Shown here one piece after another: positions 24,244 to 31,567 of a DNA stretch of 64,000 bases (its first letter is position 1; each line of letters starts with the position of its first letter). Made by a program: the position numbers and the translations under genes. The notes beneath the pieces were generated by a model. The model had not been told where the DNA came from and did not search any database. It saw only the letters and a list, made by a program, of their open reading frames with translations. This DNA comes from Arthrobacter ipis (GTDB taxonomy: Bacteria > Actinomycetota > Actinomycetes > Actinomycetales > Micrococcaceae). The stretch lies in contig NZ_JAAOXD010000007.1 of assembly GCF_014694315.1 (NCBI RefSeq), positions 561,121-625,120 of the forward strand, given 5' to 3'.

Positions 24244-24990
24244 CTAGCCTCCCGTGCTTCCGCCCTTGGAGCTGCTGCCGAAGCCGCCCCTGCTGACTGT
24301 GCCGCCCTTGCTGCTGTAGCCCGTGGACGTCTTGGCCCCCTGCGGCACCGTCCTGGTGAAGTTCGGGTAGGCCGTCCGGTTCTGGCCAATGCCCGGGACG
24401 CTGGCCCCGCGCGCATAGAAGTACCAGGCATAGAGGGCCCCGCCGCGCCCGGCCGAGCTGTTGCACTGGGTGTCCTCGACGCGCTCACCGGTTTCCTCGT
24501 TGAAGCAGACCTGGGCGTAGTCGGGGTCCTGCTCGTTGCTGGCCACAATTGCCGTGATGGTGCCGGCCAGGAGCGCAGTGACGCCGAGGCCCACCACCAC
24601 CGTGCGGCGCTGCGACCGCTTCTTCCGTGCCGCGGCGTCGCGCTCGCGGTCACGGGCGAACGGGTCGAAGACGGGGCTGGGCTGGGGGAAGCCGGCTTGT
24701 TTCTCGTTACCTGGGCCTTGGTTGCCTGCGCCCTGCTTCTGTGCACCTGCGGTTCCCTTGCGGGCCTTGCCCGTCGGCGGCTTTCCGTGGCTTTCCTGTC
24801 CAGGGCCCTCCTGTCCGCGGCTTTCCTGTCCGGGCGTGCCGGGGGTCAGCAGTTCGGGGTGGAGCTCAGGCTTTGGCACCTGCCATGGCGGCGGCTTGGC
24901 CGGGCCGCCCGACGACGGGCCGTCCCCGCCCGACACGTCGTCGCTCCGGCCCCCGTGAGCGTCCTTGCTCGGGTCCTTCTCCGGGTCCAT
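24244..24990 (-). CDS. DUF1190/YgiB-like membrane-anchored protein
   Basis: A 248-residue protein. The first 120 residues are a Pro/Gly/Gln-rich disordered tail with repeated G-Q-E-S segments. One helix (TVVVGLGVTALLAGTITAIV) is near 130-150, followed by an extracytoplasmic region with two cysteines (QVCFNEETGE, DTQCNSS). The C-terminal tail includes GGTVSRGGFGSSSKGGS. That Ser/Gly-rich RGGFG tail and the location next to a GspS-like ligase recall E. coli YgiB/YjfM (DUF1190), from memory. The start at 24990 follows GAGGGGAACC; an ATG at 25011 is also in frame. Possible substrate of the neighbouring ligase. Confidence 0.7.
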   Translation of the reverse strand: MDPEKDPSKDAHGGRSDDVSGGDGPSSGGPAKPPPWQVPKPELHPELLTPGTPGQESRGQEGPGQESHGKPPTGKARKGTAGAQKQGAGNQGPGNEKQAGFPQPSPVFDPFARDRERDAAARKKRSQRRTVVVGLGVTALLAGTITAIVASNEQDPDYAQVCFNEETGERVEDTQCNSSAGRGGALYAWYFYARGASVPGIGQNRTAYPNFTRTVPQGAKTSTGYSSKGGTVSRGGFGSSSKGGSTGG

Positions 24991-25011
24991 GGTTCCCCTC
25001 TGCTGCTCCAT

Positions 25012-25067
25012 GCTGTTGAATACGGGTGCTGTTGAATACGGGTGCTGCTGAACGCGGGTGCTGTTGG
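25012..25067. repeat. 3.5-copy 16-bp tandem repeat upstream of the DUF1190-like operon
   Basis: Units GCTGTTGAATACGGGT at 25012-25027 and 25028-25043 are identical. The third (25044-25059) differs at three positions, and a partial fourth ends near 25067. The array lies in the 5' region of the leftward three-gene operon, so it may be in its untranslated leader or be a multi-site operator. Confidence 0.75.
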
Positions 25068-25235
25068 CAGCCGGAACGCTTGTCTGCGGCCGGCAGAACC
25101 GGCTGTCCGTCCAGCCGGTGAACACTGCAGCAAGCCTAGTGGCTGGAAGGTGCTGCGGTGAATAAATTTCCATGCCCAACTATTCCCTCGAAACCACCAA
25201 AAGCGCTGGTCAGGCCGAGAACCTAGACTAATGCC

Positions 25236-25889
25236 ATGCACACAGCCACTCTTCTTGCCGTTTGCCGGGTCCACCAGCTCCTCCCGGACGAGGGAAGCGT
25301 GGGCGTCACCGCCATCGACAAACGGCCGGTGGACGGCCCGGTCAAGGTGCACAAGCTTGGTCTGCACGCCGACATCCAGGCCAGCCGCATCGACCACGGG
25401 GGAGAGGACCAGGCACTCTACGCTTACTCCCAGGCCGACGCCGACTACTGGATCGGCGAGCTGCAGCGCGAACTGCCGCCGGGAATCTTCGGTGAGAACC
25501 TGCGCGTCGCGGGGATCGAAACCACGGGAGCCATCATCGGTGAACGTTGGCGGATCGGGCTGGACGTTGAAGTTGAGGTCACCTCGCCGCGGGTTCCGTG
25601 CGCGACCTTCCAGCGGCGGATGGACGAGGCCCAGTGGGTCAAGCGCTTCACGCAGGCAGGCCGGGTGGGCGCCTACCTGCGCGTTACCAAGACCGGCTCC
25701 GTGCAGGCCGGCGACCACATCCACCGCCTCTTCGTTCCGAAGCATGGAGTGACCGTCGGCCGCTGGTTCAGCGAACCCGACGTCGACGCCATCGAGGCCC
25801 TTCGCGACGCCGAGGCCGACGGCGAAATCCGGCTGCAGCCCGAGTACCATGACCGCTTCGAGAAGATGCTCCGGCGCGTCGGCCGCTAG
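25236..25889 (+). CDS. MOSC domain protein (YiiM-like)
   Basis: A 217-residue stand-alone MOSC domain, the molybdenum-cofactor sulfurase C-terminal fold. The conserved cysteine is in SPRVPCATFQRRM near residue 125, preceded by PPGIFGENLRVAGIE, the typical GENL strand. YiiM-type proteins act in detoxification of N-hydroxylated compounds together with Moco and an electron donor; that role is inferred. TAGACT at 25224-25229 is 6 nt before the ATG, indicating a leaderless mRNA. Confidence 0.88.
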   Translation: MHTATLLAVCRVHQLLPDEGSVGVTAIDKRPVDGPVKVHKLGLHADIQASRIDHGGEDQALYAYSQADADYWIGELQRELPPGIFGENLRVAGIETTGAIIGERWRIGLDVEVEVTSPRVPCATFQRRMDEAQWVKRFTQAGRVGAYLRVTKTGSVQAGDHIHRLFVPKHGVTVGRWFSEPDVDAIEALRDAEADGEIRLQPEYHDRFEKMLRRVGR

Positions 25890-25987
25890 TGCGCGGAAGC
25901 TGGCCGCCGGCCCTGTGTGCGCAAGCTCACCGCCCCTGCCGGTCCCTCGGTTCGTCCGCATGCGGGGTCATGCCCTACACTTGAAAT

Positions 25988-26290
25988 ATCCCCCACTCCG
26001 GAAATCCCTTATTCCTGCCCAATTTTTGAGGCAGGACTGGCAAGTGTTGGGGCCCGCAAATGTGATGCGGGCAGTTTCATAGGGAGAGCCGGCTGAAGAA
26101 AACGCTGTACAGACTGCTGGGATAGCAGCCAAGAGATGCAGTGTGAAGTCCTGCCACGGGATTGCGAAAGCGCCGGACTTCTACGTGACCGGCCGGTCAA
26201 TGTATGCCCGGCGCCCACGGCACATGTACTGCGGCTCCGCTCACCTCGGGTTGTGCCGCCTGGCCCCCTATGGATGAGGAACATCTCCCT
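25988..26290 (+). promoter_or_regulatory. Structured ~300-nt 5' leader of the DEAD-box helicase gene
   Basis: A likely -10 (TACACT, 25976-25981) puts the RNA start near 25988, about 300 nt before the ATG. GGCAGGAC (26030-26037) can pair either with upstream CCTGCC (26014-26019) or with downstream GTCCTGCC (26148-26155). The second choice closes a 125-nt domain containing hairpins GCCCGCA/TGCGGGC (26052-26072) and CTGCT/AGCAG (26114-26128). A second domain has GCGCCGG/CCGGCGC (26170-26214) enclosing the 14-bp palindrome TGACCGGCCGGTCA (26186-26199). I do not recognise it as a known riboswitch. It fits a cis-regulatory leader of a cold-shock-type helicase. Confidence 0.6.
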
Positions 26291-28396
26291 ATGCCCGAAA
26301 ATCACGACGACGCCCAGAACATCGACGCCACCGAGACGGCAACCGCCGAAACCGCCAACGTTGAATTCACTGAGGCTGCTGCCCCCGCAGCCGAGCCCGC
26401 CGAAGCCGCTGCCCCTGCCGCTGAGACCCCCGCCCCGGGTGCCAAGGCCGATGAGGACGATGAGGAAGGCGTGAAGTTTGCCGATCTCGGCATCGACGGC
26501 CGCGTGCTGGCCGCACTTCAGGACGTCGGCTACGAAAAGCCTTCCCCGATCCAGGCAGCAACCATCCCGCTGCTGCTCGAAGGCCGCGACGTCGTGGGCC
26601 TCGCCCAGACCGGCACCGGTAAGACTGCAGCATTCGCAGTACCGGCACTGTCCCGTCTGGCCGAGCTCCACGACCTCAACGGCCCGTCCCGCAAGACGCA
26701 GGCCCTGGTTCTCGCCCCGACCCGCGAGCTCGCGCTCCAGGTCGCCGAGGCCTTCACCTCGTACGCCAAGCACATCGATGACTTCACTGTCCTCCCCGTC
26801 TACGGCGGCTCCGCCTACGGACCCCAGCTCGCCGGCCTGCGCCGCGGTGCACAGGTTGTCGTCGGTACTCCCGGCCGAGTGATCGACCACATTGCCAAGG
26901 GCTCCCTGGACCTGTCCGAGCTCCAGTACCTGGTGCTGGACGAGGCCGACGAAATGCTCCGCATGGGCTTCGCCGAAGACGTGGAGCAGATCTTCCAGCA
27001 GACCCCGTCGGACCGCCAGGTGGCACTGTTCTCCGCCACCATGCCGAGCCAGATCCGCCGGATGTCCAAGCAGTACCTGAACAACCCGGCCGAGATCTCG
27101 GTGAAGTCCAAGACCACCACCGGCGCCAACACCCGCCAGCGCTACCTGCAGGTCATGGGCCCGCACAAGCTCGACGCCATGACCCGCATCCTCGAGGTCG
27201 AAGAGTTCGACGGCGTCATCGCGTTCGTCCGCACCAAGATGGCCACCGAGGACCTCGCCGACAAGCTGCGCGCCCGCGGCTTCCAGGCTGCCGCCATCAA
27301 CGGCGACATCCCGCAGCAGCAGCGCGAACGCACCGTTGACGCGCTCAAGGAAGGCCGCATCGACATCCTGGTTGCCACCGACGTCGCCGCCCGCGGCCTG
27401 GACGTCGAGCGCATCAGCCACGTGGTCAACTACGACATCCCGCACGACACCGAGTCCTACGTGCACCGTATCGGCCGCACCGGCCGTGCCGGCCGTTCCG
27501 GCGACGCGATCCTGTTCATGACTCCGCGCGAGAAGTACCTGCTGCGTTCCATTGAGAAGGCCACGCGCCAGCCGGTGGAGCAGATGCACCTGCCCACCGC
27601 CGAAACAGTGAACACCCTGCGTCTGGGCAAGTTCGCCGAGCGCATCACCGAGACGCTCGAGTCCGAGGACGTGGCGGCATTCCGTGACCTGATCGCGTCC
27701 TACGAGGAAGAGCACAACGTGCCGGCAGCAGAAATCGCTGCGGCACTGGCCGTGATGGCCCAAGGCGGCCAGCCGCTGCTGGTCAAGGAACTGCCTGCTG
27801 CTCCGGAGTACCAGAAGCGCGAACGGTCCAAGGACGGTTTCGGCTCACGCGGCCCGACCCGTACGCTCACTGAGGGCAATGCCACCTACCGGATCGCCGT
27901 CGGACGCCGCCAGCGCGTCATGCCGGGTTCCATCGTGGGCGCCATCGCCAACGAGGGCGGCATTTCGTCGTCGCAGATCGGCGGCATCGACATCCGCTCG
28001 GACCACTCGCTCGTCGAGCTGCCGGCCGACCTGAGCCCCGATCAGCTGAAGGCCCTGTCCCGCACACGGATCGGCGGCGAGCTGATCCACCTCGAGCTGG
28101 ACTCCGGCCGCAAGCCTTCCGGTGACCGCGGCGGCTACCAGGGCAACCGTGGCGGCGACCGCGGCGGCAACTTCAAGGGCGGCGGCGGCTTCAAGAAGGA
28201 ATTCCGCAAGAACGACGGCGAGCGATCCTCGGCTGACCGTGGCGGCCGTTCGTACAGCGAACGTTCCGAACGTTCCTTCGGTGACCGCAGCCAGTCGAGC
28301 GACTCCCGGTTCGGCGGCCACGGCGACGGCTCGCGCAAGCCGCGCCACGGCAACGAGGGCGGCCACCGCGACTTCAACCGCAAGGGCAAGTGGTAG
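26291..28396 (+). CDS. deaD: DEAD-box ATP-dependent RNA helicase (DeaD/CsdA-like)
   Basis: A 701-residue helicase expected to unwind RNA in ribosome assembly and mRNA turnover. It has an acidic, Ala-rich N-tail to about 60; the Q motif FADLGIDG...KPSPIQ; Walker A AQTGTGKT near 107; TPGR; VLDEADEM near 216; SAT; and the second RecA domain with ARGLDVERISHV and HRIGRTGRAGR. A DbpA-type RNA-binding domain follows (GSIVGAIANEGGISSSQIG, about 535-600), then an Arg/Gly/Asp-rich tail with Ser. The ATG at 26291 is chosen because GAGGA lies upstream; an in-frame ATG at 26270 has no ribosome binding site. The long leader suggests post-transcriptional control. Confidence 0.92.
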   Translation: MPENHDDAQNIDATETATAETANVEFTEAAAPAAEPAEAAAPAAETPAPGAKADEDDEEGVKFADLGIDGRVLAALQDVGYEKPSPIQAATIPLLLEGRDVVGLAQTGTGKTAAFAVPALSRLAELHDLNGPSRKTQALVLAPTRELALQVAEAFTSYAKHIDDFTVLPVYGGSAYGPQLAGLRRGAQVVVGTPGRVIDHIAKGSLDLSELQYLVLDEADEMLRMGFAEDVEQIFQQTPSDRQVALFSATMPSQIRRMSKQYLNNPAEISVKSKTTTGANTRQRYLQVMGPHKLDAMTRILEVEEFDGVIAFVRTKMATEDLADKLRARGFQAAAINGDIPQQQRERTVDALKEGRIDILVATDVAARGLDVERISHVVNYDIPHDTESYVHRIGRTGRAGRSGDAILFMTPREKYLLRSIEKATRQPVEQMHLPTAETVNTLRLGKFAERITETLESEDVAAFRDLIASYEEEHNVPAAEIAAALAVMAQGGQPLLVKELPAAPEYQKRERSKDGFGSRGPTRTLTEGNATYRIAVGRRQRVMPGSIVGAIANEGGISSSQIGGIDIRSDHSLVELPADLSPDQLKALSRTRIGGELIHLELDSGRKPSGDRGGYQGNRGGDRGGNFKGGGGFKKEFRKNDGERSSADRGGRSYSERSERSFGDRSQSSDSRFGGHGDGSRKPRHGNEGGHRDFNRKGKW

Positions 28397-28399
28397 TCA

Positions 28400-28427
28400 C
28401 ATCATCGCGATAATTCCCGCGATGATG
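28400..28427. terminator. Hairpin just after the helicase stop
   Basis: A perfect 10-bp stem, CATCATCGCG at 28400-28409 with CGCGATGATG at 28418-28427, and an 8-nt loop, but no T-run. It may protect the mRNA 3' end or assist the terminator that follows. Confidence 0.5.
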
Positions 28428-28451
28428 ACGCTGCGGTGAATTCCGCATCCG

Positions 28452-28493
28452 AATAGAAACAGGCCGGCTGATCAGCCGGCCTGTTTCTATTTA
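28452..28493. terminator. Rho-independent terminator, perfect 40-nt palindrome
   Basis: The arms at 28452-28471 and 28472-28491 are exact complements, with core CAGGCCGGCTGA, flanked by A-rich and T-rich ends, so it can work in both directions. It ends the helicase transcript. Confidence 0.9.
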
Positions 28494-28639
28494 AAGGCCG
28501 CTCTACCTGGCGGTGTGTTTCCTTCGTCACATCCGCGTCCGGAAAGGTCCTCAAGAAGCATCCGGAGGTGGCTTGCAGCCCCCTCCGAGCCTGTATTTCC
28601 GGGCTTTTTCGGCCCTGCGGACCCCGTTATGCCGCCGAT

Positions 28640-28668
28640 TTGTTGAGTGCGAAATCTTCCGGTAGAGT
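28640..28668 (+). promoter_or_regulatory. Sigma70-type promoter of tRNA-Thr
   Basis: TTGTTG (28640-28645), a 17-nt spacer, and TAGAGT (28663-28668), ending 11 nt before the mature tRNA. Confidence 0.6.
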
Positions 28669-28679
28669 ATTTACTCGTT

Positions 28680-28751
28680 GCCCCCCTAGCTCAGTGGTAG
28701 AGCGCGTTCTTGGTAAGAACGAGGTCACCGGATCGATTCCGGTGGGGGGCT
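28680..28751 (+). tRNA. tRNA-Thr (anticodon GGT)
   Basis: A full cloverleaf can be drawn. The acceptor GCCCCCC pairs with GGGGGGC; the D-arm includes TAGCTCAGTGGTAGAGC; the anticodon arm GTTCTTGGTAAGAAC has GGT in the loop; the T-arm is ACCGG-ATCGATT-CCGGT; the discriminator base is T. CCA is not encoded. A terminator follows directly. Confidence 0.95.
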
Positions 28752-28762
28752 CTGAATGAGGG

Positions 28763-28805
28763 CCTGTGTCAAGGCGGTCTTGACCGGCTTGACACAGGTT
28801 TTTCT
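28763..28805 (+). terminator. Rho-independent terminator after tRNA-Thr
   Basis: An 11-bp outer stem, CCTGTGTCAAG with CTTGACACAGG, and an inner CGGT/ACCG extension, followed by TTTTT. Confidence 0.9.
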
Positions 28806-28812
28806 CATTCAT

Positions 28813-28886
28813 GGCGGTGTAGCTCAGTTGGTTAGAGCGCACGACTCATAATCGTGAGGTCGGGAGATCGAGCCTCCCCACCGCTA
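28813..28886 (+). tRNA. tRNA-Met (anticodon CAT), elongator type
   Basis: The acceptor GGCGGTG pairs with CACCGCT, with a terminal G-T pair. The D-arm is TAGCTCAGTTGGTTAGAGC, the anticodon stem ACGACTCATAATCGT has CAT, the T-arm is GGGAG-ATCGAGC-CTCCC, and the discriminator is A. The base-paired acceptor end argues against an initiator tRNA, which has an unpaired first position. A CAT tRNA could also be a lysidine-modified Ile tRNA; the body looks Met-like. Confidence 0.9.
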
Positions 28887-28894
28887 CAGAGACT

Positions 28895-28934
28895 GCAGGT
28901 CAGAGGCATTCAGCCCCTGGCCTGCTTTTGTTTT
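28895..28934 (+). terminator. Terminator after tRNA-Met
   Basis: Stem GCAGG-CAG with CTG-CCTGC (small mismatches), followed by the T-rich stretch TTTTGTTTT. Confidence 0.75.
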
Positions 28935-28979
28935 GGGCATGGTCTGGTTTTGGGGGCCCGGCCAACGCGGATCCGTCGT

Positions 28980-29048
28980 GGGGCACTTTGGGCGCGCCGG
29001 CGTCGTAAATCACGACGGCGGCCGGCGTCTCCCGTGCCGAAGTGCCCC
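28980..29048. repeat. 69-bp imperfect inverted repeat
   Basis: The outer arms GGGGCACTT (28980-28988) and AAGTGCCCC (29040-29048) match exactly. The inner arms CGTCGT (29001-29006) and ACGACG (29012-29017) close a 5-nt loop, and GC-rich bases between can mostly pair. There is no T-run. It lies between the tRNA-Met terminator and the next terminator and is of unknown function. Confidence 0.6.
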
Positions 29049-29077
29049 GTCTTGGACCGGCCCCACGGCTCAAAGTA

Positions 29078-29136
29078 CGAAAAAGCCCCGCATCCCCGTT
29101 CTGAACTGCTCAGTCTGGCGGTGCGGGGCTTTTTCG
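29078..29136. terminator. Bidirectional terminator near the nuclease gene end
   Basis: Arms CGAAAAAGCCCCGCA (29078-29092) and TGCGGGGCTTTTTCG (29122-29136) are exact 15-bp complements with a T5 tract in each direction. It serves at least the leftward nuclease gene. Confidence 0.85.
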
Positions 29137-29158
29137 GCTGCGGGGCTCCCGCGCAGGC

Positions 29159-29902
29159 CTAAACCTTGGTGACGCTGATGCGCACGTTGGGGCAGGAGTC
29201 GGCGTAGCGGATCAGGGCTGCCTTCTCGGCGCTGTCCACCCGCAGGCTCCACCGGATCTTCACCGCGATCCAGTTGCCGACATACTCGCAGCGGTTGGCC
29301 GGCGGCATCCAGGCCTCAGGACCCTTCGCCTGCTTGGCGGAGTTCAGCGCCGCCGTCTGCGCGTTCAGGGACCGGCTGTCAGCGAGGTCGTTGTAGAACG
29401 CCACACGGCGAGCCTGCGACCAGTAGCGGGCACCTGAGCCCCACGCCTCGTGGACGGGCACGGTGTGGTCGATCTCCACGGCCGACGCCAGGGTGTGCGT
29501 GCGGTTGTCCCACCTGGTGACCCAGCGGGCCGTGCGCACGGTGCAGCGGCGCGTGGTGGTGTACGTCGCGGCCGCTTTTGCCTCCTGCAGCAGGACCTCC
29601 GCCCGGGTGTTCTGGCAGTCCCGGTTGGTGTCCAGCCAGGTGCCGAAGTAGCGCGTCCGGTCGTAGCCGGCATTGTTCTCCGCGGCCACCGAAAGGGCGC
29701 GGGCGGCGGTGCGCAGCGGGGCGGAATAGTAGCTGGCAGCCTCGGCAGGGACGGCCAGCCCGGTGAGCAGCAGGCCGGCGGCCACGGCGGTAGCGGAGAG
29801 CGACCGGACCCAAAGGCCGGACGTGATGGACGCCGTGACCGCAACCGCCCGGCGTCGTGCCTGTTTGAACGGGCCTGTGTGATTGAACGTGCCTAGCGGC
29901 AT
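29159..29902 (-). CDS. Secreted HNH endonuclease family protein (DUF1524-type)
   Basis: A 247-residue exported nuclease-like protein. The signal peptide spans residues 1 to about 53: an Arg-rich n-region, the hydrophobic core SATAVAAGLLLTGLAVP, then AEA as the likely cleavage site. The HNH/DUF1524 core is EIDHTVPVHEAWGSGARY near 150-167, followed by SLNAQTAALNSAKQAKGPEAW and the terminal CEYVGNWIAVKIRW. The His-Asp pair in DHTVPVHE and the NxxK motif fit the catalytic betabetaalpha-metal fold. The start at 29902 follows GGGGGAATC; a longer reading to 30037 lacks a ribosome binding site. It could degrade extracellular DNA for nutrition or competition. Confidence 0.85.
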   Translation of the reverse strand: MPLGTFNHTGPFKQARRRAVAVTASITSGLWVRSLSATAVAAGLLLTGLAVPAEAASYYSAPLRTAARALSVAAENNAGYDRTRYFGTWLDTNRDCQNTRAEVLLQEAKAAATYTTTRRCTVRTARWVTRWDNRTHTLASAVEIDHTVPVHEAWGSGARYWSQARRVAFYNDLADSRSLNAQTAALNSAKQAKGPEAWMPPANRCEYVGNWIAVKIRWSLRVDSAEKAALIRYADSCPNVRISVTKV

Positions 29903-30131
29903 GATTCCCCCATGATGATTCCTGGAACAGTACGGATTGCTTGATGCATCAACCAGCATGTCAGCCGGAATATGGGAGAACCGGATCCTTGATCGGGTCT
30001 TGACGCAATCCTGTGGGAACGTTGCGACTGCCGCCAAAATCAGCGCAAGCGTTGTCTTTCGGGCGGCATGAACCTAAGGTCGGACTGCTGCAGGAGGCAT
30101 ACGAACAGCCAGACGGACAAGAGGAGCCGGC

Positions 30132-30704
30132 ATGGCCAGACTGATCTACTCCGGACTCATGTCCCTCGACGGGTACGTCGCGGACCGGGACGGCAAATTC
30201 GACTTTGCCCAGCCGGATGCCGAGGTGCACGCCTTCGTCAACGAGCAGATGCGGCCGGCGGGAACCCACCTGCTGGGCCGCCGGATGTACGAGGTGATGG
30301 CCGCCTGGGAGCATCCGGAGGACTTCGGCGAGATCGCCGACCTGCCCGCTTACATCCGTGACTTCGCCGACCTCTGGAAGGCAGCGGACAAGGTGGTCTT
30401 CTCCCGCACCCTGCAGGATGTGGCCACCGCCCGGACCAGGATCGAGCGGGACTTCAGCGCCGGCGCTGTCGGACGGCTCAAGGCAGACGCCAGCCGGGAC
30501 CTGGCGGTGGGCGGCGCGGAGCTCGCCGCGGCGGCCATCCGGGCCGGGCTGGTGGACGAGTTCCAGATGTTCCTCTCGCCCGTGGCTGTGGGCGGCGGCA
30601 AGCGCTTCCTCCCGGACGACGTCCGCCTCCGGCTTGAGCTGCTCGAGGAGCGGCGGTTCGGCAATGGCACGGTGTTCCTCCGCTACGCCAACCGGACCGA
30701 ATGA
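30132..30704 (+). CDS. Dihydrofolate reductase-family (RibD C-terminal-like) protein
   Basis: A 190-residue single domain of the DHFR/RibD_C fold. SLDGYVADRDGKFDFAQP at 11-28 is the typical opening, THLLGRRMYEVMAAWE near 53-68 the cofactor-side helix, DLAVGGAELAAAAIRAGLVDEFQM near 123 the conserved glycine turn, and SPVAVGGGKRFLP near 152. This group is common in actinobacteria and its reaction is not known. It is distinct from the true folA at 52402. AGAGGAG precedes the ATG. Confidence 0.88.
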   Translation: MARLIYSGLMSLDGYVADRDGKFDFAQPDAEVHAFVNEQMRPAGTHLLGRRMYEVMAAWEHPEDFGEIADLPAYIRDFADLWKAADKVVFSRTLQDVATARTRIERDFSAGAVGRLKADASRDLAVGGAELAAAAIRAGLVDEFQMFLSPVAVGGGKRFLPDDVRLRLELLEERRFGNGTVFLRYANRTE

Positions 30705-30783
30705 CCGGGTTGAATGCAGAGGGGCGGGCTGATGGCCTGCGCCCGGCGCAGCGACTGGGACAGGGGTGGGACACAATGGGGAC

Positions 30784-31443
30784 ATGACCCGCATCGCAAT
30801 CATCGGCGGCCACGGCAAGGTGGCCCTGCAACTGTCCGCCCTCCTCACCGAACAGGGGCACAGCGTCACGTCCTTCATCCGCAACCCCGACCATGCGGCC
30901 GACGTCGCCGCCTCCGGTGCATCGCCGTCGGTCCTTGACGTTGAAAACTCGACGACGGCGGACATCGCCGCCGCACTCCGGAACCACGACGCCGTGGTCT
31001 GGTCAGCCGGCGCCGGGGGAGGGGACCCGGCCCGCACGTACGCGGTGGACCGGGACGCCGCCATCCGTTCCATGGACGCGGCCGCGGAGGCCGGCGTCGG
31101 GCGCTACGTGATGGTGTCCTACTTTGGCGCAGGCCCGGACCACGGCGTTCCTGAGGGCCACAGCTTCCACGCGTACGCCGAGGCCAAGGCCGCCGCCGAC
31201 GCGTACCTCCGCGGCACCAACCTCGAATGGACCATCCTGGGTCCGGGCTCCCTGACCGAGGGGCCGGGGAACGGTCTGATCGACGTGAACCCCGAGGACG
31301 CCGGCTCCGGCACGCACACCTCGCGCGCAAACGTGGCCATCGTTGCCGCCGCGGTGCTGGAGCGGCCGGAAACTGCCCGCAGGACCATCGAATTCCGCGA
31401 CGGCACGGAGCCGGTCTCGGCCGCGCTGGACGCCCTGCAGTAG
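30784..31443 (+). CDS. NAD(P)-binding atypical SDR (NmrA-like)
   Basis: A 219-residue Rossmann protein. The dinucleotide loop GGHGKVALQLS is at about 8-18; DAVVWSAGAGGGDP near 71, the short catalytic region YVMVSYFGAG near 107, and HAYAEAKAAADAYLRGTNLEWTIL near 125, with the Y-x-x-x-K equivalent in YAEAK. It resembles actinobacterial NAD(P)H-binding proteins of unknown substrate. An in-frame GTG at 30766 gives a longer alternative; the ATG at 30784 matches the usual MTRIAIIGG start. Confidence 0.85.
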   Translation: MTRIAIIGGHGKVALQLSALLTEQGHSVTSFIRNPDHAADVAASGASPSVLDVENSTTADIAAALRNHDAVVWSAGAGGGDPARTYAVDRDAAIRSMDAAAEAGVGRYVMVSYFGAGPDHGVPEGHSFHAYAEAKAAADAYLRGTNLEWTILGPGSLTEGPGNGLIDVNPEDAGSGTHTSRANVAIVAAAVLERPETARRTIEFRDGTEPVSAALDALQ

Positions 31444-31567
31444 CCCTGGGGGTAGCCCGGCAGGAAGCAGCGCAGCTGACGAGTCCGCCCCGGGTGTTCC
31501 CGGTAGTGTTGAAAGGCACGGCCGCCCTCCGTCCAGAGGCGCGGCGCATTCCGGGGAAAGTGGGCAC

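Noticed and set aside
25988..26290. Cobalamin, SAM or c-di-AMP riboswitch in the helicase leader
   Set aside because: I compared the conserved cores that I remember and found no convincing match; the gene downstream is not in a relevant pathway. A covariance search would settle it.
26009..27763. Long minus-strand frame across the DEAD-box helicase
   Set aside because: Antisense to clear helicase motifs; low-complexity valine/glycine-rich translation and no ribosome binding site.
28680..28934. Integration site of a mobile element at the tRNA genes
   Set aside because: tRNA genes are frequent attachment sites, but I see no integrase and no repeat of the tRNA 3' ends nearby.
30132..30704. True dihydrofolate reductase
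   Set aside because: The fold is related, but the catalytic motifs are those of RibD-C-like proteins; the real folA lies at 52402-52986.
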